In this document: one piece after another, positions 8,721 to 17,970 of the stretch
How positions within the stretch are numbered: the stretch's first letter is position 1
How the letters are laid out: each line of letters opens with the position of its first letter
Assembly: GCF_014268745.2 (NCBI RefSeq)
Contig: NZ_JABWRB020000001.1
Coordinates: 1,116,001-1,180,000, forward strand
Reading direction: 5' to 3'
From: Pseudomonas zanjanensis
GTDB taxonomy: Bacteria; Pseudomonadota; Gammaproteobacteria; Pseudomonadales; Pseudomonadaceae
Length of the DNA stretch: 64,000 nt
Notes under the pieces: generated by a model
What the model was told of the DNA's origin: nothing
Database searches by the model: none
What the model saw: the letters and a program-made list of their open reading frames with translations, nothing else
Position numbers and translations under genes: made by a program

Positions 8721-8915
8721 TCATTCCGAGCCGAGGGTGACGCGACAACCCTTGCGATGGCGGATCTGTTCGTCCGATGGACGCTCCTTGATGAACTCGA
8801 AGCGCGGTTCGCCTTCGCTGTAGATCACCAGCCAGCCCCATTCCAGTTCGCTTTCATCCTGCCCGGGCTGGGGCGGCGAGGCCCACCAGGGTTCTTTTTG
8901 CATGATCTGACGCAT
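8721..8915 (-). CDS. Small conserved Pseudomonas protein
   Basis: A 64-residue soluble protein starting MRQIMQKEPWWASPPQPGQD, with an aromatic-rich middle (ELEWGWLVIYSEGEPRFEF). CAGGAG lies seven bases before the ATG on the minus strand. It is convergent with the lipoprotein gene. The acidic/aromatic pattern, ribosome site and clean boundaries make it a believable gene; function unknown. Confidence 0.65.
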   Translation of the reverse strand: MRQIMQKEPWWASPPQPGQDESELEWGWLVIYSEGEPRFEFIKERPSDEQIRHRKGCRVTLGSE

Positions 8916-8975
8916 CGTCTACTCCTGCCGATTGATCCTTTGAACTATAGACCGCTCGTTGAAGACGCTTGCATC

Positions 8976-9063
8976 CTGTGGGAGCAAGGCTGCCCGCGAA
9001 GCAGGCGACTCGGTTCCGGATAGACCGTGTGATCGTTATCGCGGGCAAGCCTTGCTCCCACAA
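8976..9063. repeat. REP doublet (type C)
   Basis: TGTGGGAGCAAGGCTGCCCGCGAAGC and its partner GCGGGCAAGCCTTGCTCCCACA, a family distinct from types A and B, lie between the small minus-strand gene and glutaminase. The rest of 8916-9211 holds only presumed promoter sequence. Confidence 0.8.
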
Positions 9064-9211
9064 AGCAGTGTTCCACAAAACCGGGTCCCTCAATGCCTCT
9101 GCTACAGGTCATGAACCTCAAGTTTGATAGTCAGTGTGCTCTGATCCCGCCCACCAGCGTCTAGCGTCTGTATCCCCGCACTCGAACGGGGAATGACTGG
9201 ACCCCGCGCAT

Positions 9212-10120
9212 ATGCAAGCACTGTTGAACGAGATCCTCGATGCGGTTCGCCCCCTGATCGGTCAGGGCAAGGTCGCCGACTACATTCCTGCCCTGGGCAC
9301 CGTGGTGCCCAATCAGTTGGGCATTGCCGTGTACGGCAATGATGGCGAGTTGTATTACGCCGGCGACGCTGAAACAGCGTTTTCAGTGCAGAGTATTTCC
9401 AAGGTGTTCAGCCTGGTGCAGGCCATCGGGCATTCCGGTGAAGCGATCTGGGAGCGCCTGGGCCATGAGCCATCTGGCCAACCTTTCAACTCCCTGGTGC
9501 AATTGGAATTCGAGCGCGGCCGCCCGCGTAACCCGTTCATCAATGCCGGCGCGTTGGTGATCTGCGATATCAACCAGTCCCGCTTCGCCGCGCCAGCGCT
9601 GTCGATGCGCGATTTCGTGCGCCGCCTGTCGGGTAACCCCCAGGTGATGGTGGACGGCAAGGTCGCCGAGTCGGAGTACCAGCACCGTGCCCGCAACGCG
9701 GCGATGGCGTACCTGATGCAATCGTTCGGCAACTTCCACAATGACGTGGAAGCGGTGCTGCGCAGTTATTTCAGCCACTGCGCCCTGCGGATGAGCTGCA
9801 TCGACCTGGCGCGGGCGTTCTGCTTCCTGGCCAACGACGGGTTCTGCAAACACAGCGGCGAACAGATCCTCAGCGCCCGGCAAACCCAGCAGGTCAATTC
9901 CATCATGGCCACCAGCGGTCTGTACGATGAGGCTGGCAACTTCGCTTATCGCGTCGGCCTGCCGGGCAAGAGTGGTGTCGGTGGCGGGATTGTCGCCGTG
10001 GTGCCGGGCCGGTTCACCGTCTGCGTCTGGTCGCCGGAACTCAACGCCGCCGGTAACTCCCTGGCCGGCATGGCGGCGCTGGAGATGATGAGCCAGCGCA
10101 TTGGCTGGTCGGTGTTCTAG
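9212..10120 (+). CDS. glsA: Glutaminase
   Basis: Hydrolyses L-glutamine to glutamate and ammonia (EC 3.5.1.2). The 302-residue protein has the glutaminase/beta-lactamase-like fold: S61-x-x-K64 in [11 protein letters not shown], followed by [12 protein letters not shown] and a C-terminal [18 protein letters not shown] loop. It matches the E. coli YbaS/YneH family in length and motifs. No signal peptide. It is followed by a bidirectional terminator shared with the convergent small gene. Confidence 0.95.
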   Translation: MQALLNEILDAVRPLIGQGKVADYIPALGTVVPNQLGIAVYGNDGELYYAGDAETAFSVQSISKVFSLVQAIGHSGEAIWERLGHEPSGQPFNSLVQLEFERGRPRNPFINAGALVICDINQSRFAAPALSMRDFVRRLSGNPQVMVDGKVAESEYQHRARNAAMAYLMQSFGNFHNDVEAVLRSYFSHCALRMSCIDLARAFCFLANDGFCKHSGEQILSARQTQQVNSIMATSGLYDEAGNFAYRVGLPGKSGVGGGIVAVVPGRFTVCVWSPELNAAGNSLAGMAALEMMSQRIGWSVF

Positions 10121-10129
10121 TTCCCACAA

Positions 10130-10166
10130 AAAAGGGCCCGCTCCTGGTTCAGGCGCGGGCCCTTTT
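10130..10166. terminator. Bidirectional rho-independent terminator
   Basis: A perfect 12-bp stem AAAAGGGCCCGC/GCGGGCCCTTTT with A- and T-runs on both sides, serving glutaminase on the plus strand and the small gene on the minus strand. Confidence 0.9.
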
Positions 10167-10177
10167 GTTAGGGGATT

Positions 10178-10507
10178 TCAGCAGAGGCGGTCGATAACCC
10201 GGACCTCGGACGTGTTCTGCATCGACTGCCAGGCCTGGGTCAGCGTTTGCAGCACGCGGCCCATGAAGTCTTTGTCAGCTGCGGCCTTCTTGCCCACGTA
10301 GCCCTGGCCACGGCGGTACATCTTCAGCCGGGCGCACAGCTCTTGCGTGTTCTTTTCGAACTCGTCTTCCTGGGTGTAAGGCGACAGGCAGTCCATACGC
10401 ACCTGGCCAGTCTTGCTGATCCAGAGGATATGGCTGTCGAGTGTGTCCTTGTGTGCGGCGAACATGCGAGCCAGTTCATCAATAGATGGTTGATTATTCA
10501 GATTCAT
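10178..10507 (-). CDS. Conserved hypothetical protein
   Basis: A 109-residue soluble protein starting MNLNNQPSIDELARMFAAHK, with mixed helices and a basic C-terminal half (RRGQGYVGKKAAADKDF). An AAGGGGC ribosome site lies before the ATG at 10507; the frame stays open upstream but that part is unlike protein. Known to me only as a pseudomonad hypothetical protein; no domain recognised. It shares a terminator with glsA. Confidence 0.65.
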   Translation of the reverse strand: MNLNNQPSIDELARMFAAHKDTLDSHILWISKTGQVRMDCLSPYTQEDEFEKNTQELCARLKMYRRGQGYVGKKAAADKDFMGRVLQTLTQAWQSMQNTSEVRVIDRLC

Positions 10508-11020
10508 GTGTAAGCCCCTTGACCATTTGGTTGATCTGTCTGGTGGTTCGCAAAAAACTTCGCTACTCGGTAAGTGCCTGCCTGCTACCGAAACCAGGCC
10601 GTCAGCGTTCGTCCGTCTGACTTCGACGGGGTCGTGCATCGGTTGTGTAGTGTTATCGAAGGGCTGCTACGCAAATGCGCTACAACGAAGAGAAACAGCG
10701 AAGAATCTCAGGCAGTGTCAACTTTCGAGGGTCGACCACGCGCGTCATGAGGATCTTCGCTAGCGTTTCTCGTCCTTGTTCCCGGACGGTCATGCCAGGT
10801 CAGCACCTTCAATCTGCCTTGTGGGCAGTCCCTTATCCAAAAAACAGCTCGGCGGTCAGACGAGCTTGCTCAAACAGTTGCCTGTACTCCCGATCGGGGA
10901 GACGTCTGCATCATGCAAGGGCAAATCGGAGGCGTCAACGGTTTTGTAGTGATTATTTTTGGTCACTACATATTGTCGGACAAAACGGTTTGGGTATGAA
11001 AAACGGTTGCGAGTGATCAC
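10508..11020. other. Long non-coding gap with palindromes
   Basis: About 510 bases without a convincing gene. Two palindromes stand out: TAGTGA/TCACTA around 10950-10971, and TTGTCGGACAA (about 10976-10987), which fits the TTGT-N3-ACAA form of FadR-type GntR operators. On the minus strand a short frame near 10840-10910 encodes DREYRQLFEQARLTAELFFG before a stop but has no start, so it may be the remnant of a lost gene. The region may carry promoters for topB-side or lost genes. Confidence 0.4.
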
Positions 11021-11153
11021 CTGTGGCGAGGGAGCTTGCTCCCGCTGGGCTGCGTAGCAGCCCTAAAAACCTGTCGGTGCATGAGTCAAATTGACCGAGT
11101 CGCCTGCATTGGGGTTGCTGCGCAACCCAGCGGGAGCAAGCTCCCTCGCCACA
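11021..11153. repeat. REP doublet (type B)
   Basis: TGTGGCGAGGGAGCTTGCTC to GAGCAAGCTCCCTCGCCACA with inner arms GGGCTGCGTAGCAGCCC and GGGGTTGCTGCGCAACCC; it lies just beyond the 3' end of topB. Confidence 0.85.
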
Positions 11154-11179
11154 AAGGCAGCGCTTGGAATCGGCGCTGT

Positions 11180-13126
11180 TCAAGTGGCCTTGGCCTTGCT
11201 CGCCTTGCGCGGTGCACCGCTAGCCTTGCGCTTGGCCGGCTTGCGCTTGTTTTTCCACGGTGTTGCGCCACGCCCGGCGGGGCTGGCCGGGCCGCTGATG
11301 GTCAGGCTCATGCCCTGGCAGCGGGCGACGTGCTTGCTCATCCAGGCGGCTTGCCGGGTGACGAATTCTTCCAGGCTCATTTCTCCGCTTTGCACCATGT
11401 CCAGGGCTTGTTCCCAGATAGCGGTGGTGCCTGGGTCGGCGATGGCTCGGGGCACGGCGTCGATGAGGCTGAAGGCCGCCGGGGTGGCGGACAGGGCCTT
11501 GCCGTTTTTCACCAGGTAACCGCGGTCGAGCAGCCCTTGGATGATCGAGGCCCGGGTCGCTTCGGTGCCGATGCCGGTGGTGTCCTTGAGCTTCTGCTTG
11601 AGCAACGGGTCTTCCACCAGCTTGGCGACGTTCTTCATCGCCTTGATCAGGTCGCCTTCGGTGAAGGGCTTGGGTGGCTGGGTCCAGAGGTCCTTGGGTT
11701 TCACCTCGTCCACCGCGCAATCGCGACCTTCGGCCAATGCCGGCAGGACCTGCGGCGCCGGTGCTTCACGGCCCTTTGCCTGCGCCAGTGCTTCGGGCAG
11801 GGCGCGTTTCCAGCCGGGCTCGACGATCTGCTTGCCCACGGCACGCAGCGCCTGGCCGGCACAGTCGAAGTCGGCCTGGGTCCGGTCGTATTCGTGGTTG
11901 GGCAGGAACTGCGCCAGGTAGCGCGCGCGAATCAGCGTATAGACCGCGCGCTGCTTGCCGGCGAGTTTGTCCAGGTTTCTGGCGGCGGCGGTGGGAATAA
12001 TGCCGTGGTGGGCGCTGACCTTGGCGTCGTTCCAGGCCCGGGACTTGCGCTGCGCCTGCAAATGCTCGCGCAGTGGCGCGAGGCTGGGGTCGGCCTGGGC
12101 AAGGGCGGCCAGGATGGCCGGTGCTTCGCTGTGCTGGCTCAAGGGCAGGAAACCGCAATCGCTGCGCGGGTAGGTGATGAGCTTGTAGGTCTCGTAGAGC
12201 GACTGGGCGATGTCTAGGGTTTCCTGGGCGCCGAGGCCGAGCTTCTTCGAGCAGACTTCCTGCAGGGTGCCCAGGTCGAAGGGTAACGGCGCCGCTTCGC
12301 GCAGGCGCTCGGTACGTACTTTCAGCGTCCGGGCGGTGGCGGCGTTGCTCATGGCCTGGGCGGCATCCCGGGCCAGCGCCTGGTTCAGGCAGCGCTCCTG
12401 GTCGTCGCAGGCATCCGGGTCGGCGCGCCACTGGGCGGTAAACGCCGTGCCGTCGTGGCTGAGCTGCACGTCGATGGCCCAATAGGCGACGGGCACGAAG
12501 TTGGCGATGCTGCGGTCGCGGTCCACCACCAGTCGCAGCGTCGGTGTCTGCACGCGACCGACCGGCAACACGCCCTGGTAGCCGGACTGGCGCCCCAGTA
12601 AGGTGAACAGGCGACTCATGTTCATGCCGATCAGCCAGTCGGCCCGGGAGCGACCCAGGGCCGAGTGATACAGGTTGAAGGTTTCGACCCCCGGCTTGAG
12701 GGCGGCCAGGGCCTTGCGGATCGACGCTTCGTCCAGGGCCGACAACCATAACCGCCGGATCGGCCCGCGATAACGGCAATGTTCCACCAGCTCCCGGGCG
12801 ATCATTTCGCCCTCACGGTCGGCGTCGGTGGCGATCACCAGTTCTTTCGCTTCCCCCAACAGGCGCTTGACCGCCTTGTACTGGCTGGCGGTTTTCGGCT
12901 TGACGGTCATTTTCCATTGCGCCGGCACGATGGGCAGGTCGGCCAGGACCCAGCGCTTGTAGCGCGCGTCGTAGGCATCGGGTGGAGCGGTTTCCAGCAG
13001 GTGGCCGATGCACCAGGTGACCGTGACGCCAGGGCCCAGCCAGCAACCGTCGCCACGGCGCGTGGCGCCGAGTACGGCGGCGATGTCCTTGGCCTGGGAC
13101 GGTTTTTCACACAGGTACAGCTGCAT
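11180..13126 (-). CDS. topB: DNA topoisomerase III
   Basis: Type IA topoisomerase of 648 residues that decatenates and resolves recombination or replication intermediates by transient single-strand cleavage. Seen: the Toprim start (LCEKPSQA, E7), the DADREGE metal site at 101-107, the active-site Tyr Y319 in ITYPRSD, GRVQTPTLRLV near 190-199, and a basic C-terminal tail rich in KRKPAKRKASG. Length matches E. coli TopB. A LexA-type palindrome lies 73-88 bases upstream of the start, which is unusual for this gene and suggests damage control. It appears monocistronic. Confidence 0.95.
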   Translation of the reverse strand: MQLYLCEKPSQAKDIAAVLGATRRGDGCWLGPGVTVTWCIGHLLETAPPDAYDARYKRWVLADLPIVPAQWKMTVKPKTASQYKAVKRLLGEAKELVIATDADREGEMIARELVEHCRYRGPIRRLWLSALDEASIRKALAALKPGVETFNLYHSALGRSRADWLIGMNMSRLFTLLGRQSGYQGVLPVGRVQTPTLRLVVDRDRSIANFVPVAYWAIDVQLSHDGTAFTAQWRADPDACDDQERCLNQALARDAAQAMSNAATARTLKVRTERLREAAPLPFDLGTLQEVCSKKLGLGAQETLDIAQSLYETYKLITYPRSDCGFLPLSQHSEAPAILAALAQADPSLAPLREHLQAQRKSRAWNDAKVSAHHGIIPTAAARNLDKLAGKQRAVYTLIRARYLAQFLPNHEYDRTQADFDCAGQALRAVGKQIVEPGWKRALPEALAQAKGREAPAPQVLPALAEGRDCAVDEVKPKDLWTQPPKPFTEGDLIKAMKNVAKLVEDPLLKQKLKDTTGIGTEATRASIIQGLLDRGYLVKNGKALSATPAAFSLIDAVPRAIADPGTTAIWEQALDMVQSGEMSLEEFVTRQAAWMSKHVARCQGMSLTISGPASPAGRGATPWKNKRKPAKRKASGAPRKASKAKAT

Positions 13127-13198
13127 AGCGCCCTTTTCCTGAAGCAGATTTCATGGGCTTGTAGCATGGTCATGGATGCGCGCCAGGGCAAGTTTTAT

Positions 13199-13214
13199 CT
13201 GTATGGATATACAG
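13199..13214. promoter_or_regulatory. LexA-type SOS box between topB and response regulator
   Basis: CTGT-ATGGATAT-ACAG fits the LexA consensus CTGT-N8-ACAG exactly and is extended on both sides (TTTATCTGTAT...ATACAGATAAA). On the minus strand a possible topB promoter follows (TTGCCC, 17 bases, CATGCT). On the plus strand the response regulator starts 153 bases away. Either or both could be controlled. Confidence 0.75.
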
Positions 13215-13366
13215 ATAAAAGCGTTGCGCTGCGTTGCCAAGGGGGCTGGCGTGACATTCGGCGCTCGGTTGGCACGCAGAATGAATTTCTCGAAAGGGTA
13301 TCGCTCATAACTTCAAGGCGGTTGAAACCGCAAAGCAGGTTTATGAGGTCAAGGAGAGTCACTTTC

Positions 13367-13774
13367 ATGAATTCGATGCCAAATGGCGACGGCCAGGCGA
13401 CTACACGTTTGATTCTCGTTGTGGAAGATGATCCAACCATTCTGGAGTTTCTCTGTGAAATCCTCGAGGACGAAGGGTTCGTCGTGGAGCCTCGGGAAAG
13501 CGCCGATGCGGCGTTGACGTTCCTCGAAGAGAGCGCGCACTACGTCGATCTGTTGCTCACGGACATCACCATGCCCGGCAAGATCGACGGTGCGGAGCTG
13601 GCCAACCTCACGGGGGATCGCTGGCCGCAGATCCCGCTGTTGATCATGTCTGGTTTCGAGACGCCGGAAAGCGCTGGGATCAAGCACCACGCGTCGTTCA
13701 TTGCCAAGCCTTGGGCCTTGGGCCAGATGTTGGACCTGGTGGAGAGCACGGTGAAAAATCACTCGATCAACTGA
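13367..13774 (+). CDS. Single-domain response regulator
   Basis: A 135-residue receiver domain without an output domain. The acidic pocket is D21/D22 in VVEDDPTI, the phospho-acceptor D66 in LLLTDITMPG, the switch Ser S95 in LLIMSGF and the lysine K114 in FIAKPW. CheY-like stand-alone receivers pass signals by protein contact or phosphorelay; the partner kinase is not in the window. AAGGAG lies ten bases before the ATG. A frame open further upstream crosses the SOS box and topB 5' end and is not coding. It precedes the FecI-type operon by about 100 bases. Confidence 0.9.
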   Translation: MNSMPNGDGQATTRLILVVEDDPTILEFLCEILEDEGFVVEPRESADAALTFLEESAHYVDLLLTDITMPGKIDGAELANLTGDRWPQIPLLIMSGFETPESAGIKHHASFIAKPWALGQMLDLVESTVKNHSIN

Positions 13775-13835
13775 GTGATTCCGGAGAGGGGGAATGTCCG
13801 GGCACGTTTGGGTTGCAAGCGACGGTGCCGTCTAT

Positions 13836-13854
13836 GACAATGCGAGTCATTATC
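13836..13854. promoter_or_regulatory. Fur box upstream of FecI-type sigma gene
   Basis: GACAATGCGAGTCATTATC matches the 19-base Fur consensus GATAATGATAATCATTATC at 15 positions, 23 bases before the sigma factor ATG, as expected for iron-repressed surface-signalling genes. Confidence 0.75.
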
Positions 13855-13876
13855 AGTCGCGAATTATTCCATTGCC

Positions 13877-14398
13877 ATGCCCGCCAACGATCTGTCCTTA
13901 CGCAGTGCTGTCGACGTTCTGTACAGTGATCATCACAGTTGGCTCCAGGGCTGGTTGCGCAAGCGCTTGGGCAATGCCTTCGATGCGGCTGACCTGACCC
14001 AGGATACGTTTGTGCGGGTCATCAAGGCGCGCACGGCGCTGGATATCCGCGAGCCGCGCCCGTACCTGTCGATGATCGCCAAAGGGCTGTTGATCGACCT
14101 GTTTCGCCGCCGCTCGCTGGAACAATCCTACCTCGAAGCATTGGCCGCCATGCCGCAAGAGCAGCATCCCTCGCTGGAAGAGCAGGCGATCCTGCTCCAG
14201 GCCCTGATGGAGATCGATCGTCTGCTCCTGGGATTGGGGCCGCGCGTCAGGCAGGCGTTCATCCTGTCGCAGTTCGATGGCCTGACCTATCCGCAAATTG
14301 CCGAGCGCCTGGGCGTCAGCGTCCGCACGGTCAACAATCACATGGCCAAGGCCATGGAGCATTGCTGCCTCATGCAAATTCAATTGCAGCTTTCATGA
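13877..14398 (+). CDS. FecI-type ECF RNA polymerase sigma factor
   Basis: A 173-residue iron-starvation sigma factor with region 2 (LYSDHHSWLQGWLRKRLGNAFDAADLTQDTFVRV) and region 4 (LTYPQIAERLGVSVRTVNNHMAKAMEHC). In this class the sigma factor is released by FecR when the outer-membrane receptor binds its siderophore, and it transcribes the receptor gene. It lies directly after a Fur box and overlaps fecR by four bases. It starts a sigma/anti-sigma/receptor operon. Confidence 0.93.
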   Translation: MPANDLSLRSAVDVLYSDHHSWLQGWLRKRLGNAFDAADLTQDTFVRVIKARTALDIREPRPYLSMIAKGLLIDLFRRRSLEQSYLEALAAMPQEQHPSLEEQAILLQALMEIDRLLLGLGPRVRQAFILSQFDGLTYPQIAERLGVSVRTVNNHMAKAMEHCCLMQIQLQLS

Positions 14399-15354
14399 AC
14401 CTGCCGCCCGAAGAATTGCAAGCCATCCGTGTGGCGGCACGGTGGTACGCCCGGCTGAATTCCGGGATTACCACTGACGCGGACCGGGCCGATTGGCGCG
14501 CCTGGCTGGCTGCCGATCCGTTGCACGGCCAGGCCTGGCAGCGCATGGCCGCGGTGGCCGAGCAAATGGCGAGTGTGCCGGGCGCCCTGGCGGCACCGAC
14601 CTTGAGCGACACCCACCAGCGCTCCCGCCGCCAAGTGTTGCGCAGCGCCTTGCTGCTGACATCCGCTGGCGGCCTGGGTTGGTTGAGCTGGCGCAGCCAG
14701 GCCACGCAGAACCTGCTTTGCGATTACCGCACGGCGGTGGGCGAGCGTCGCGAGTTCCAGTTGGCCGATGGCAGCACGCTCATGCTCAACACCGACACCT
14801 CGATCAACGTTCGTTTCGATGGACAGCAGCGGCGCCTGGAACTGTTGCGGGGTGAGGTGCTCGTGACGACGGCGGTCGATCCCCAGCGTCGCCCGTTCAA
14901 GGTGGTCACGGGGCCGGCCGAGGTGCTGGCCCTGGGCACGCGTTTCATTGTCCGTAGCCAGGCGCGGGGCGGTGAAGTGGCGGTGCTGGAGAAAGCGGTC
15001 GAGGTGAGCCTGCCAGCACGTGGAGCCAGGATGCGCGTCGAGGCCGGCCAGCGCCTGGATTTCAATGAGCGTTCGTTAGGGACGCTGCGCGGCAACGATG
15101 TGTCGGTGGGGGCCTGGCAGAAGGGAAGCATTATCGCCATTGACCGTCCCCTGGCGGCGTTGCTGGACGAACTGTCGCGTTACCGTCCCGGCGTGCTGCG
15201 TTGGGATCCGGCGATTGGCGACTTGAAAGTGTCCGGTGTATTTCCCGTCGATGACACTGATCTCGCCCTGGCCGCGCTGGAAAGTGGCTTTTCGTTGCGG
15301 GTGACCCGCTACAGCCGATTCTGGGTCCAGGTCGCCGGTGGCGATCGGCGCTGA
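14395..15354 (+). CDS. FecR-type anti-sigma/sigma regulator
   Basis: A 319-residue inner-membrane regulator. It has a cytoplasmic N-terminal DUF4880-like segment (AARWYARLNSGITTDADRADWRAWL), one transmembrane segment (VLRSALLLTSAGGLGWLSW, about 83-101) and a periplasmic FecR domain (RREFQLADGSTLMLNTDTSI). It relays the receptor signal to FecI across the inner membrane. The ATG at 14395 overlaps the sigma stop as ATGA. Confidence 0.93.
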   Translation: MNLPPEELQAIRVAARWYARLNSGITTDADRADWRAWLAADPLHGQAWQRMAAVAEQMASVPGALAAPTLSDTHQRSRRQVLRSALLLTSAGGLGWLSWRSQATQNLLCDYRTAVGERREFQLADGSTLMLNTDTSINVRFDGQQRRLELLRGEVLVTTAVDPQRRPFKVVTGPAEVLALGTRFIVRSQARGGEVAVLEKAVEVSLPARGARMRVEAGQRLDFNERSLGTLRGNDVSVGAWQKGSIIAIDRPLAALLDELSRYRPGVLRWDPAIGDLKVSGVFPVDDTDLALAALESGFSLRVTRYSRFWVQVAGGDRR

Positions 15355-15450
15355 TGCTGCGTAATAAAAAAACCAACCCTTGCACTTTTCATCCTCATCG
15401 TTCGGCTCTTCCTCAGTGAGTTTTTATTGACCGTTTGGGGGAGGGGAAAT

Positions 15451-17928
15451 ATGACGTGGGTGAGTGCGCCAGGCCGTCTGGTGTTTGCAATGAAAATCGG
15501 CTTGCTGGCGGTCACGACCGCTGGCGCCACGGCCGTGCATGCCAGCCCGGTTGCAGCGGCTGCGGCGCAGCAGAGTGCGGTGCAGGCCTACGATATCGGC
15601 GCCGGCCGCCTGGTGGATGTGCTGACCCGTTTTTCCAGCGCCGCCGGTATTGCCCTTTCGTTTGATGCTCGGCAACTCGAAGGTTTGCAATCGCCCGGCC
15701 TGAAAGGTTCTTTCGGCGTGGGCGAGGGCTTTGCCCGCATTCTTGGCGGTAGTGGCTTGCAAGCCGAGCCCCAGGCCAACGGCACGTACGTGCTGCGCCG
15801 GCTGCCTGCCAACGGTTCGGCCATGGAACTGGGCGCCACCCGCATCGAGGCACAGCGGCTCGGGGCGACCACCGAGCAGAGCAATTCCTACACGACGGGG
15901 GCGGTCACCATCAGCAAGGGCGAGCACTCCCTGCGCGAAACGCCGCAGTCGGTGACGGTGATCACCCGCAAGATGCTCGATGACCAGAACCTCAATACCA
16001 TCGAACAAGTCATGGAGAAGACGCCTGGCATTACCGTCTACGACTCGACCATGGGCGGCAAGTATTTCTACTCCCGCGGGTTCCGCATGTCTGGCCAGTA
16101 TCAATACGACGGCGTTCCGCTGGACATGGGCAACAGCTATGTCCAGGCCGACAGTTTCAGCAGCGACATGGCTTATTACGACCGTGTCGAAGTCCTGCGT
16201 GGCGCCGCCGGGATGATGAAGGGGGCAGGCGGCACATCCGGCGGCGTCAACTTCGTGCGTAAACGCGGCCAGACCACGGCGCAGACCGAACTCAGCCTGT
16301 CCGGTGGCACCTGGGACAACTACCGTGGGCAAGTCGATACCGGTGGCCCGTTGAATGATTCCGGCACCGTGCGGGGCAGGGCGGTGATCGCCGAGCAGAG
16401 CCGGCATTATTTCTACGACGATGCCCGGCGCAAGGACCAGATCTACTACGGCGCCCTGGACTTCGACCTGTCGCCCGACACGACGCTCGGCCTTGGCGTT
16501 GCCTATGAAGACGTCGACGCAAGCCCCTGCTGGGGCGGGCTGCCGCGCTACCGGGACGGCAGCGACCTGAAACTCAGCCGCTCCACCTGCCTGGACCCGT
16601 CGTGGAACACCTGGCGTAGCCAGCGGACCACGGTGTTCGGTGATATCGCCCATCACCTCAATGACGATTGGGCCGTGAAGGTCGCCGGGGTCTATACGAA
16701 AAATACCCAGGACATCAAATACGCCTTTGCATCGGGCTCGGTGGCGCCCGGCACCTCGACCACCAACATGCTGGGCAGCATGTACGATTATGACCAGGTC
16801 GATTACGGCCTCGATGCCTACCTGGACGGCAAGTTCGACGCCCTGGGGCAACAACATGAGTTGATCGTCGGTTTCAACGCCAGCCGCTCGGACAAGGATG
16901 ACTTCTTCTCGGTGGCACTGCTGCCGCAGAAGCAGAATGTGTTCGAGCCGGATCGGCATATTCCCGAACCGGACGACAGTTACTTCATCGAAAACTCGAC
17001 ACGCGGTGGGCCGGTCAAGACCCTGACCGAGCAACACGGCATGTATTCGACCCTGCGGCTGAAACTGGCGGACCCGTTGACGTTTGTCGTCGGCAGCCGG
17101 GTGAGCTGGTACAGCTCCAAGACCGATTCGGAGTTCCTCACCGGCGGTTCGGAGCACGCCAAGAGCACGGAGACGGGCCAAGTCACGCCGTTTACCGCCG
17201 TGTTGCTGGACCTCAACGAGCACCTGACGGCCTATGCCAGCTATTCGGATATCTTCACGCCCCAGGGCAACTATCGCTCCGAAAGCGGCTCGGCACTCAA
17301 GCCCCTGGTGGGCGAGAGTTATGAGCTGGGGATCAAGGGCGAGTGGTTCGAGGGACGCCTGAACAGTGCCTTCAACCTGTTCCGCACGGTGCAGAAAGAT
17401 CAGGCCCAGACGGACTACGCCTCCAGCTGTGCGTCCTCGGACGGTTATTGCTATGAGAACGCCGGCAAGGTGCGCGCCCAGGGTTTCGAAGCCGAGATCA
17501 GCGGTGAAGTCATCGAGCGCCTGCAATTGCTGGCCGGCTACACCTACACCCAGACCAAGACCCTCGACGACATTGATACCAGCCTCAACGGCGGCTCTTT
17601 CAACAGCTACGTGCCGCGCCATGTGCTGCGCCTGTGGGGCGATTATGCCCTCGGCGGGGCGTTGGAACGGTTCAGTGTCGGCGCCGGGGTCAATGCCCAA
17701 AGCGACAACTTCCGTGTATCGCCGGTCAGCGGCGAGAAGATCACCCAGGCCGGTTATGCGGTGTGGAACGGTCGCGTTGGCTACCGCATCGATGACACCT
17801 GGTCGGTGGCCCTCAATGGCAACAACCTGTTCGACAAGCGCTACTACACCACCATCGGCACCGAGAGCTTCGGTAACTATTACGGTGAGCCGCGCAACTT
17901 CACCATGACGATGAAGGCGCGCTTCTGA
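15451..17928 (+). CDS. TonB-dependent ferric-siderophore receptor with signalling domain
   Basis: An 825-residue outer-membrane transducer. After a signal peptide ending near VHASP comes an STN/secretin-like signalling domain (VQAYDIGAGRLVDVLTRFSSAAGI), then the plug (ETPQSVTVITRKMLDDQNLNTIEQVMEKTPGI and the YSRGF motif) and a 22-strand-type barrel ending in aromatic ARF. This is the FpvA/FoxA-like class, importing a ferric siderophore by TonB energy and signalling through FecR/FecI. The ligand cannot be read from sequence. GGGGAGGGG precedes the ATG at 15451. Confidence 0.93.
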   Translation: MTWVSAPGRLVFAMKIGLLAVTTAGATAVHASPVAAAAAQQSAVQAYDIGAGRLVDVLTRFSSAAGIALSFDARQLEGLQSPGLKGSFGVGEGFARILGGSGLQAEPQANGTYVLRRLPANGSAMELGATRIEAQRLGATTEQSNSYTTGAVTISKGEHSLRETPQSVTVITRKMLDDQNLNTIEQVMEKTPGITVYDSTMGGKYFYSRGFRMSGQYQYDGVPLDMGNSYVQADSFSSDMAYYDRVEVLRGAAGMMKGAGGTSGGVNFVRKRGQTTAQTELSLSGGTWDNYRGQVDTGGPLNDSGTVRGRAVIAEQSRHYFYDDARRKDQIYYGALDFDLSPDTTLGLGVAYEDVDASPCWGGLPRYRDGSDLKLSRSTCLDPSWNTWRSQRTTVFGDIAHHLNDDWAVKVAGVYTKNTQDIKYAFASGSVAPGTSTTNMLGSMYDYDQVDYGLDAYLDGKFDALGQQHELIVGFNASRSDKDDFFSVALLPQKQNVFEPDRHIPEPDDSYFIENSTRGGPVKTLTEQHGMYSTLRLKLADPLTFVVGSRVSWYSSKTDSEFLTGGSEHAKSTETGQVTPFTAVLLDLNEHLTAYASYSDIFTPQGNYRSESGSALKPLVGESYELGIKGEWFEGRLNSAFNLFRTVQKDQAQTDYASSCASSDGYCYENAGKVRAQGFEAEISGEVIERLQLLAGYTYTQTKTLDDIDTSLNGGSFNSYVPRHVLRLWGDYALGGALERFSVGAGVNAQSDNFRVSPVSGEKITQAGYAVWNGRVGYRIDDTWSVALNGNNLFDKRYYTTIGTESFGNYYGEPRNFTMTMKARF

Positions 17929-17932
17929 GGCG

Positions 17933-17960
17933 GTGGCGAGGGCGCCAGTGCCCTCGCCAC
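17933..17960. terminator. Terminator between convergent receptor and transporter genes
   Basis: Perfect 11-bp stem GTGGCGAGGGC/GCCCTCGCCAC with a six-base loop, four bases after the receptor stop and eleven before the end of the minus-strand transporter. It could serve both. Confidence 0.65.
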
Positions 17961-17970
17961 GGTTCTGCCC

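Noticed and set aside
10675..11016. Open frame of 113 codons in the gene-free stretch
   Set aside because: Basic low-complexity translation, no ribosome site, rises from an arbitrary ATG; not supported.
15424..17700. Very long open frame on the minus strand opposite the TonB receptor
   Set aside because: It is the GC-rich antisense shadow of a clear receptor gene, with no family-like motif and no ribosome site.
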